Source: Nocardia aurantia
GTDB lineage: Bacteria > Actinomycetota > Actinomycetes > Mycobacteriales > Mycobacteriaceae
Length of the DNA stretch: 64,000 nucleotides
Direction: 5' to 3'
NCBI RefSeq assembly: GCF_009604425.1
Contig: NZ_WEGI01000002.1
Location: 1-64,000 of the forward strand
This document shows positions 58,599 to 64,000 of this stretch, piece after piece. The notes under the pieces are model-generated. The model did no database searches. It saw only the letters and a list, made by a program, of their open reading frames with translations, and was not told the origin of the DNA. Within the stretch, counting starts at the first letter, position 1; the number at the start of each line of letters is the position of its first letter. A program made the translations under genes and the position numbers.

Positions 58599-60200
58599 AT
58601 GCGTGGGACACGACGGCGGAGCCGTGATCTGATACCACGGCGGCGCCGGGCGCTGGGGTTGTCGCTGCTGCTGGCGACCGGGTTGCTCGCCACCGCTTGC
58701 GGCGCGGGGCCCTCGCTGCGTCCGGGCGTCGCGGTCGAGCATCCGCACTCCGGCGGCGTGCCCGCCACCACCGCCCCGGCCGCACCCGCCGTGCCTGCCC
58801 CGCAGGTGCCGAAACACGATCTGGCCTGGCACGACTGCGCTACAACGACATTCGATCAGCTCGGGCTCGGCGCCGCCCCGGCCGGGGTGATCTTCGAATG
58901 CTCCGAGTACGCGACGCCGATCGACTCCGGCGGTGCGATCATGGGCACCTTCCGCACGGCCGTCGCCCGCGCTCGGGTCCAGCAGACCCCGGCGGGCGCC
59001 GCGCCGCTGGTCCTCACCTCCGGCAGCGACCGCTCCGCCGTCGCCACCCTCGCCGGTCTGGTCGCCGGGCCCGCTCCCGCCGCCCTGGCCGCGCACCCCA
59101 TCGTCGCGGTCGATCGCCGCGGTCTCGGCGGCTCGCAGCCGATCGACTGCCTGCCCGCCGACATCCGGCACCGGATCGCGGACGCGGGCCAGTTCGTGCC
59201 CGGCGGCGCCGATCCGGTCGACGCGATGGCCAAGCTCAGCCAGGACGCCACCATCGCCTGCCAGGACTTCCTGCAGCCCTATCAGAGCACCTTCGACGCC
59301 GCCCACGCCGCCGACGACATCGACGCCCTGCGCAAGCAGTGGCAGATCGACAAGATCGCGCTCCTGGGCACCGGCAACGGCGCCCGGGTCGCCCTCGCCT
59401 ATGCCACGAAGTACGGGCCCCACCTGGCCCGTCTGGTCCTCGATTCGCCCGAGGCGGTCAACACCGACGCCGCTACCCGCACCGAACAGCGTCTGAAGGG
59501 CGCCGAGGCCGCGCTCACGGCCTTCGCCCAGCGTTGTGTCGCGGTGAACTGTGCCCTGGGACCCGATCCGCGCGCCGCGATCACCGATCTGGTCGGCAAG
59601 GCCACCGCAGGCCAACTGGGCGACCTGTCCGCGGGAGCCCTGCTCACCACGATCTCGGGCTTCCTCGGCGACCCGCGCGCCGACCAGACCGCACACGTCA
59701 CCGACCTCGCCGACGCGCTCGCCTCCGCCGGTCGCGGCGACCGCGGACCCCTGACCCAGCTCACCGCCCGCGAAACGGCGGCCGTCGCCTCGGACGGCCA
59801 ATTCGTCACCCGATGCAGCGACAGTCAGCAGCCGGCCACCCCCGCCCGCGCCAAGGATCTCGAAAACACGTGGGGCACACAGTATCCGGTCTTCGGCCGA
59901 GTGGCCGCGGCCCGCCTCATGACGTGCACGGCCTGGCCCGTCCCCACCCCGCCCCCGGTCCCCGCCACCCTCGACCTGCCGGTCCTGGTCCTCGGCAACA
60001 CCGCCGACCCGGTCATCGGCCCCGACGCCCGCCCCTCGGTGACCGGCGCCCTGGGCGTGGCCGGCGCCCGCACCGCCACCGCCACCTGGGAAGGCTGGGG
60101 CCACCCGGTGTTCACCCACTCCGCCTGCATCCAGGACAACCTGACCGCCTACCTGAACGACGCCACCCTCCCCGCAGACGGCTCCGCCTGCCCCGCATAA
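58599..60200 (+). CDS. Exported alpha/beta-hydrolase-like lipoprotein (Rv2672-like)
   Basis: A 533-residue exported protein. Arg-rich N-terminus, hydrophobic stretch and lipobox LLATACGAG indicate a lipoprotein. The mature part has the alpha/beta hydrolase plan: PLVLTSGSDRS, VAVDRRGLGGSQPIDCL near residue 170, the nucleophile-elbow region LLGTGNGARVALAYATKYGPHLARLVLDSPE near 252, and a C-terminal TLDLPVLVLGNTADPVIGPDARPSV..WEGWGHPVFTHSACI with Asp and His. At the elbow the residue expected to be Ser is Gly (G-T-G-N-G), so catalysis is uncertain. Gene order equals M. tuberculosis Rv2671-Rv2672-Rv2673. Confidence 0.8.
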   Translation: MRGTRRRSRDLIPRRRRALGLSLLLATGLLATACGAGPSLRPGVAVEHPHSGGVPATTAPAAPAVPAPQVPKHDLAWHDCATTTFDQLGLGAAPAGVIFECSEYATPIDSGGAIMGTFRTAVARARVQQTPAGAAPLVLTSGSDRSAVATLAGLVAGPAPAALAAHPIVAVDRRGLGGSQPIDCLPADIRHRIADAGQFVPGGADPVDAMAKLSQDATIACQDFLQPYQSTFDAAHAADDIDALRKQWQIDKIALLGTGNGARVALAYATKYGPHLARLVLDSPEAVNTDAATRTEQRLKGAEAALTAFAQRCVAVNCALGPDPRAAITDLVGKATAGQLGDLSAGALLTTISGFLGDPRADQTAHVTDLADALASAGRGDRGPLTQLTARETAAVASDGQFVTRCSDSQQPATPARAKDLENTWGTQYPVFGRVAAARLMTCTAWPVPTPPPVPATLDLPVLVLGNTADPVIGPDARPSVTGALGVAGARTATATWEGWGHPVFTHSACIQDNLTAYLNDATLPADGSACPA

Positions 60201-60232
60201 GCGGGGTGCGCCGGCATAAGCGGGGTGCGCCG
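60191..60232. repeat. Hairpin at stop codon and 19-bp direct repeat
   Basis: CCCCGCATAAGCGGGG forms a 6-bp hairpin over the stop codon of the preceding gene. GCATAAGCGGGGTGCGCCG at 60195 is repeated directly at 60214. Confidence 0.65.
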
Positions 60233-60834
60233 GATCTGCGGCGAGGCGCACGCAACGCGGCCGGGACGACCGCAGCCCGGCTGCGTTGCGGCCCAGGCCC
60301 GCAGGCCCCGCGGCCACCGTCGCGGGCCCGCGGGTGCGGCCCTCGGCCGCCGCCGCGGCCAGCAGCGCTGGCCGCGGGCCGCACCCGCGGGTGCGGCTCT
60401 CGGGTGCGGCCCTCGGGTGCGGCCCGCAAGCCCGCGACGGTCTCGGCCGGACACCGCCGGCCACCCAGCGGCCACCGCCGACCGCACCCGCGCCCGCTGG
60501 TGGACGGCGGTGAGGCCCGCGCAACCGACGACCGGCATGGCCCGCCCTCGAAACGCGCCGGGACCGCCATCCGGCGTGTCCCCCGCAGACCCGCGCATTC
60601 CGGCAACCGACCGCACCCTTGACAAACATCCGGCCATGCTCGGCCCTACCGACAGCCCGCCATGTTCCGATTGAAATCGTTGCGACCGAAGTCCCCGGCT
60701 CGGACCTCCACCCAGCGTGTCGTGTCGCCCGCCCCGATCCCCACAGCGGGTGTCCACCCGATCCCGACAGCGCATGTCCGTCCTATCGACAGCCGAACCC
60801 GTTCCCGGTCACCCGCAAAAAGGCGGACAACCCC
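60201..60834. other. 634-nt gene-free, very GC-rich stretch
   Basis: I see no gene. It holds the direct repeat at 60195-60232, the large hairpin at 60327-60391 and several degenerate GGGTGCGGC-type repeats between 60300 and 60440; 60640-60830 is less GC-rich and may contain the aftC promoter. Confidence 0.6.
60327..60391. repeat. Large nested hairpin
   Basis: CCCGCGGGTGCGGCCC (60327-60342) is the exact complement of GGGCCGCACCCGCGGG (60376-60391). Inside it CCGCGGCCAGC (60353-60363) pairs with GCTGGCCGCGG (60367-60377). It may act as a terminator or cruciform. Confidence 0.7.
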
Positions 60835-60990
60835 GTTCGCGGCCCGTCTCGATCCTGGACTGACGGAGGGAGGGAGCGCAGCGACTGACCGGAGGAGGGA
60901 AGGATCGAGACTAGGGGGGCCGCGAACCCGCCGTAGCGAAGCGGAGGCCGGAAACACAGAACCCGCCGTAGCGAAGCGGAGGCCAAAGAC
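60835..60990 (-). repeat. Dispersed hairpin element, copy 2 (inverted)
   Basis: Core at 60835-60927 (93 bp), then about 1.7 copies of the 35-bp unit to 60990, in reverse orientation to copy 1. In the inner stem GTCTCGATCCT pairs with AGGATCGAGAC, where copy 1 has GTCTCGGTCCT and AGGACCGAGAC: a compensatory base-pair change. Confidence 0.85.
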
Positions 60991-61030
60991 CCAGTTACAC
61001 AGCGGGGCGTTTCCGGTGTACGTTGCCCCA

Positions 61031-62347
61031 GTGTTCCTCAGTCAGCTCGAGCCGCGCACCGCGCGCACCACTTCCGAGGTTCTGAACTTCGCACTGTGGC
61101 CGTTCGCGGTTTTCACCGTGCTGCGCACAGTCCTGGTCAAGGGGACCAATTTCAACATCACCGACGATTTCGCGCCGGTGTACAAGGCTTCGCTGGCGTT
61201 CCTCAACGGGCGCGCGATCTACAACGAGAACTTCGATCTCGTCGACCCGCACTACCTGTATCCGCCGAGCGGCACGCTGATGATCGCCCCGCTGGCGTTG
61301 CTCGATCCTGAGAAGTCGAAGTGGTGCTTCGTCGCGCTCAACGCGCTCGCGCTCGTGCTGGCCTGGTACCTGTTGCTGCGGCTGTTCCGGCTCAGCATCA
61401 AGTCGGTGGCCGCGCCCCTGCTGCTGGTGCTGATGTTCTCGTCCGAAACGGTCATCAACACACTGGCTTTCGGCAATGTGAACGGCTGCCTGCTGGCCGC
61501 CGAGGTGATCTTCCTGATGCTGGTGCTGCGGCGGCGTGACCTGTGGGCCGGTGTCGCGATGGGACTCACGATCGCGGTGAAACCGACGCTGGCGCCGCTG
61601 CTGCTGATCCCGCTGCTGCGCGGGCAGTGGAAGGTGTTCATCACCGCGCTCGGCGTGCCCGCGGTCCTGATGGCCGCCGCCTGGCCGCTGATCAAGGATC
61701 CGATGGACTTCGTGCACCGGACCGTGCCGTACATCTTCGCCTCGCGCGACTATTTCAACAGCGCGATCGTCGGCAACGCCGGCTACTACGGACTGCCGGT
61801 CTGGCTGACCTGGTCGATGCGGATCGTGATGGGCGTGCTGGTGCTCATCTCGCTGTGGTTGCTGTACCGGTACTACCGCAGCGACGAGCTGTTCTTCGTC
61901 ACCACAATGTCCGGGGTGTTGCTCATCGCGTCCTGGCTGCTGCCGTCGCTGGGCCAGCAGTACTACTCGATGCTGGTGTTCCCGTTCCTGATGTCGGTGG
62001 CGCTGCGCAATTCGGTGTTGCGCAACTGGCCCGCGTGGCTGGCCATCTTCGGCTTCATGACCTACGACAAGTGGCTGCTGGACCACTGGCAGAGCACCGG
62101 CCGGGCGCTCGAGTACCTGCGGGTGACGTTCGGCTGGGGTCTGCTGCTGGTCGTGGTGTTCTGTGTGCTCGGTGACCGGTACCTGGCCGCGCGCCGCGAG
62201 GGCCGTCTGGATTCCGGCATCGACCCGGCCTTCCTGCTGCCGGGCGCCGACCCGGAGGTCCCGGCCAAGGCCCCGCGCCCGGACGCGCCCGCGAACGGCG
62301 TCACGGCCCCGGAACAGGTCTCCGTCATGGAGGGCGCCCGGGCCTGA
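61031..62347 (+). CDS. aftC: Arabinofuranosyltransferase AftC (GT87 family)
   Basis: A 438-residue polytopic membrane protein with about 10 hydrophobic helices of the GT-C/GT87 (DUF2029) type. FNITDDFAPVYKASLAFLNGRAIYNENFDLVDPHYLYPPSGTLMIAPLALL in the first extracytoplasmic loop contains the acidic catalytic motif, and LAFGNVNGCLLAAEVIFLML and AVKPTLAPLLLIPLL follow. By order (Rv2672-Rv2673-Rv2674) and sequence this is AftC, which adds alpha-1,3 branches to arabinogalactan and lipoarabinomannan from decaprenyl-phospho-arabinose. GTG 61031 is the assumed start; upstream sequence is the repeat element. Confidence 0.88.
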   Translation: MFLSQLEPRTARTTSEVLNFALWPFAVFTVLRTVLVKGTNFNITDDFAPVYKASLAFLNGRAIYNENFDLVDPHYLYPPSGTLMIAPLALLDPEKSKWCFVALNALALVLAWYLLLRLFRLSIKSVAAPLLLVLMFSSETVINTLAFGNVNGCLLAAEVIFLMLVLRRRDLWAGVAMGLTIAVKPTLAPLLLIPLLRGQWKVFITALGVPAVLMAAAWPLIKDPMDFVHRTVPYIFASRDYFNSAIVGNAGYYGLPVWLTWSMRIVMGVLVLISLWLLYRYYRSDELFFVTTMSGVLLIASWLLPSLGQQYYSMLVFPFLMSVALRNSVLRNWPAWLAIFGFMTYDKWLLDHWQSTGRALEYLRVTFGWGLLLVVVFCVLGDRYLAARREGRLDSGIDPAFLLPGADPEVPAKAPRPDAPANGVTAPEQVSVMEGARA

Positions 62348-62403
62348 CCGGGCGTCGCCCAGGTCACCTGCCGGACGGCGGCGACGCCACTAGAATCGAT
62401 GCA

Positions 62404-62847
62404 ATGAGTTCCGACTCCGACACCTCGATCCCCGCCCCGAAGATCCAGCTCACCCCGCAGGAGTGGCGGACGCGGCTCACTCCGAACGAGTACGCGGTTC
62501 TGCGGGAGGCCGGCACCGAGCGCGCCTACACCGGTGAATACACCGACACCGAGACCGAGGGCGTCTACGAATGCCGGGCCTGCGGCGCCGAATTGTTCCG
62601 CAGCACCGAGAAGTTCCATTCGCACTGTGGCTGGCCGTCGTTCTTCGATCCGGCGAAGTCCGACGCGGTGATCCTGCGAGCCGACGACACGCTGGGGATG
62701 CGCCGCGTCGAGGTGCTGTGCGCGAACTGCCACAGCCACCTCGGACACGTCTTCGAGGGCGAAGGGTACGCGACCCCGACCGACAAGCGGTACTGCATCA
62801 ACTCGATCTCGCTGCGACTGCACCCCTCGGACAGCGCCGCGCACTGA
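62404..62847 (+). CDS. msrB: Peptide-methionine (R)-S-oxide reductase MsrB
   Basis: A 147-residue MsrB. Two CxxC zinc pairs (CRACGAE near residue 58 and CANCHSH near residue 107) and the catalytic cysteine in KRYCINSISL near residue 130 are present; HSHCGWPSF holds the family core. It repairs methionine-R-sulfoxide in the cytoplasm. The order aftC-msrB-hemQ is that of Rv2673-Rv2674-Rv2676c; the Rv2675c homologue is missing here. Confidence 0.93.
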   Translation: MSSDSDTSIPAPKIQLTPQEWRTRLTPNEYAVLREAGTERAYTGEYTDTETEGVYECRACGAELFRSTEKFHSHCGWPSFFDPAKSDAVILRADDTLGMRRVEVLCANCHSHLGHVFEGEGYATPTDKRYCINSISLRLHPSDSAAH

Positions 62848-62885
62848 GCGGACCGCCACACCGTACGACCCGCCCGCGAGCAGCG

Positions 62886-62909
62886 CACGCCCCGAATTAC
62901 CGGGGCGTG
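62886..62909. terminator. Bidirectional 9-bp hairpin
   Basis: CACGCCCCG pairs with CGGGGCGTG across AATTAC, between the convergent msrB and hemQ genes. Confidence 0.75.
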
Positions 62910-62925
62910 ATCCGGCTCCGGCCGC

Positions 62926-63621
62926 TCAGGGCAGGGCGGCGACCAGCTGCTCGACCTCGACCCGCGGCCCGGTGAAGAACGGGATCTCCTCCCGGACGTG
63001 CAACCGGGCCTCGGTGGCCCGCAGCTCGCGCATCAGGTCGACGATGCGATGCAGTTCCGGCGCCTCGAACGCGAGGATCCACTCGTAGTCGCCGAGCGCG
63101 AACGACGCGACGGTGTTCGCCCGCACATCCGGGAATTCGCGAGCCTGTTTGCCGTGGTCGGCGAGCATTTTCCGCCGATCCGCGTCCGGCAGCAGATACC
63201 ACTCGTACGACCGGACGAACGGGTACACGCAGATGTAGTTGCCCGGCTCCTCACCGGCCAGGAACGCCGGGATGTGGCTCTTGTTGAACTCGGCCGGCCG
63301 ATGCAGCGCGGCGTTGCTCCACACCGGGTTGCTGGCCTGCCCGAGTTCGGTGGTCCGCCGGAAGTCGGCGTACGCGGCCTGCAGTTCCTCGATCCGCTCG
63401 GCATGCCACCAGATCATGAAATCGGCATCGGCCCGCATCCCCGCGACGTCGTACAGCCCGCGCACCACCACCCCGCGCTCGGCCAGCCCGTCGAAGAACG
63501 ACCGGGTCTCCTTGATCGCCGCCTCCCGATCCTCTCCCAGCACTCCCGGCTCCACCTGGAACACCGAGAACATCAGGTACCGAATGGTCGAGTTGAGAGC
63601 CTGATAATCGAGTCGCGCCAT
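62926..63621 (-). CDS. hemQ: Coproheme decarboxylase HemQ (chlorite-dismutase family)
   Basis: A 231-residue chlorite-dismutase-like protein, the same length as M. tuberculosis Rv2676c. It opens with [26 protein letters not shown] and contains [35 protein letters not shown], the [34 protein letters not shown] core and [34 protein letters not shown]. In actinobacteria HemQ converts coproheme to heme b in the last step of the coproporphyrin pathway. The hemY gene that precedes it in M. tuberculosis is not seen in the 379 nt upstream. Confidence 0.92.
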   Translation of the reverse strand: MARLDYQALNSTIRYLMFSVFQVEPGVLGEDREAAIKETRSFFDGLAERGVVVRGLYDVAGMRADADFMIWWHAERIEELQAAYADFRRTTELGQASNPVWSNAALHRPAEFNKSHIPAFLAGEEPGNYICVYPFVRSYEWYLLPDADRRKMLADHGKQAREFPDVRANTVASFALGDYEWILAFEAPELHRIVDLMRELRATEARLHVREEIPFFTGPRVEVEQLVAALP

Positions 63622-64000
63622 GCCCCCATCGTGCCACCCCGGCCCTCCCCCACCACCCGCACCCACCCCGCTGTCGACCGTCGAAACTCCGCGCGCCATC
63701 GGCACAGCCCACACCAGCAGCGCCCGGCCGCCACCCGTACCGCCCCGATTACCGAAAACCGTTCGACAGCAACAATGTTCAGCCCACCACCAGAACGGCC
63801 GAATCGCGGGAACACGGCCGCTGCGAGCGGGCCCGCGGAGTTGCGCGGCCGCAATGGAAAGTGCTCGGCGGCAACGATGTTCGCAGCACCGTCGCACTGC
63901 CGGAAACACGGTTCGGCACACCGGGTTCGGCGCTCGCACCGAAGACGGGCGACCGCGAGGTCGGTGCGCGATCATGGCGGCGCCCCGCGGCCGCCGGTCA
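63622..64000. other. Gene-free end of window
   Basis: No convincing coding frame on either strand. The frame of hemQ stays open but the upstream translation is Arg/Gly/Pro-rich and unlike HemY. A short imperfect direct repeat, GCAACAATGTTC at 63769-63780 and GCAACGATGTTC near 63871-63882, is present. Confidence 0.55.

Noticed and set aside
58376-60990. Composite transposon bounded by the inverted elements
   Set aside because: No transposase lies between them and the enclosed gene is the conserved Rv2672 homologue in its normal place.
60662-61030. N-terminal extension of AftC
   Set aside because: It would be encoded by the inverted repeat element and has no membrane or catalytic features.

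Overview
This is a high-GC actinobacterial chromosome segment, most likely from Nocardia or a close relative in the Mycobacteriales. Supporting signs are a secreted protein of a type I associate with Nocardia (30941-31726), an Mtb12-like lipoprotein, several F420-type (LLM) oxidoreductases, and a 3' block whose order matches Mycobacterium tuberculosis Rv2670c-Rv2676c (ZapE-like ATPase, RibD-like reductase, secreted hydrolase, AftC, MsrB, HemQ). AftC implies an arabinogalactan cell wall. I found no tRNA, rRNA, insertion sequence, integrase or CRISPR array.

Layout. 1-5.2 kb: a truncated nitrate/nitrite-sensing-type histidine kinase, then a tightly coupled minus-strand operon (CsbD-like, GT2 glycosyltransferase, acyl-CoA-dehydrogenase-like protein, PIG-L deacetylase, NodS-like methyltransferase) and a TetR gene divergent from a TauD dioxygenase with a perfect palindromic operator between them. 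6.6-8.2 kb: a three-gene unit resembling a toxin-antitoxin-chaperone (TAC) system. 8.2-16.5 kb and 21-49.8 kb: a scattered CoA-ester catabolic island. It holds two acyl-CoA synthetases, two heteromeric acyl-CoA dehydrogenase pairs, two enoyl-CoA hydratases, thiolase, TesB, several short-chain dehydrogenases, a class III CoA transferase, a two-gene B12-dependent acyl-CoA mutase, its MeaB-type chaperone, a KshB-like reductase and a frameshifted P450. Four of its promoters carry the palindrome GAGAAT-N3-ATTCTC (one with a mismatched arm) and a fifth carries a half-site, which suggests one local regulon, plausibly run by the TetR protein at 12682-13338. 37.6-43.3 kb: two Uma2-like genes, a Nudix hydrolase and a small acyl-CoA-dehydrogenase/hexapeptide-acyltransferase/XRE cluster. 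49.9-54.5 kb: MarR/MFS efflux locus, a short-chain dehydrogenase and a second MFS. 54.7-63.6 kb: GNAT, secreted phosphatase, then the conserved mycobacterial block.

The window is rich in unusual repeats: a 75-nt element that couples adjacent genes through ATGA overlaps in two unlinked places; a 93-bp hairpin element present as an inverted pair with a compensatory base-pair change; a 24-bp minisatellite; an 18-bp tandem array that starts inside a terminator; and a repeat-coded N-terminal extension of a TetR protein that lacks a standard start codon. Apparent decay is seen in the P450 and in a sulfotransferase remnant.
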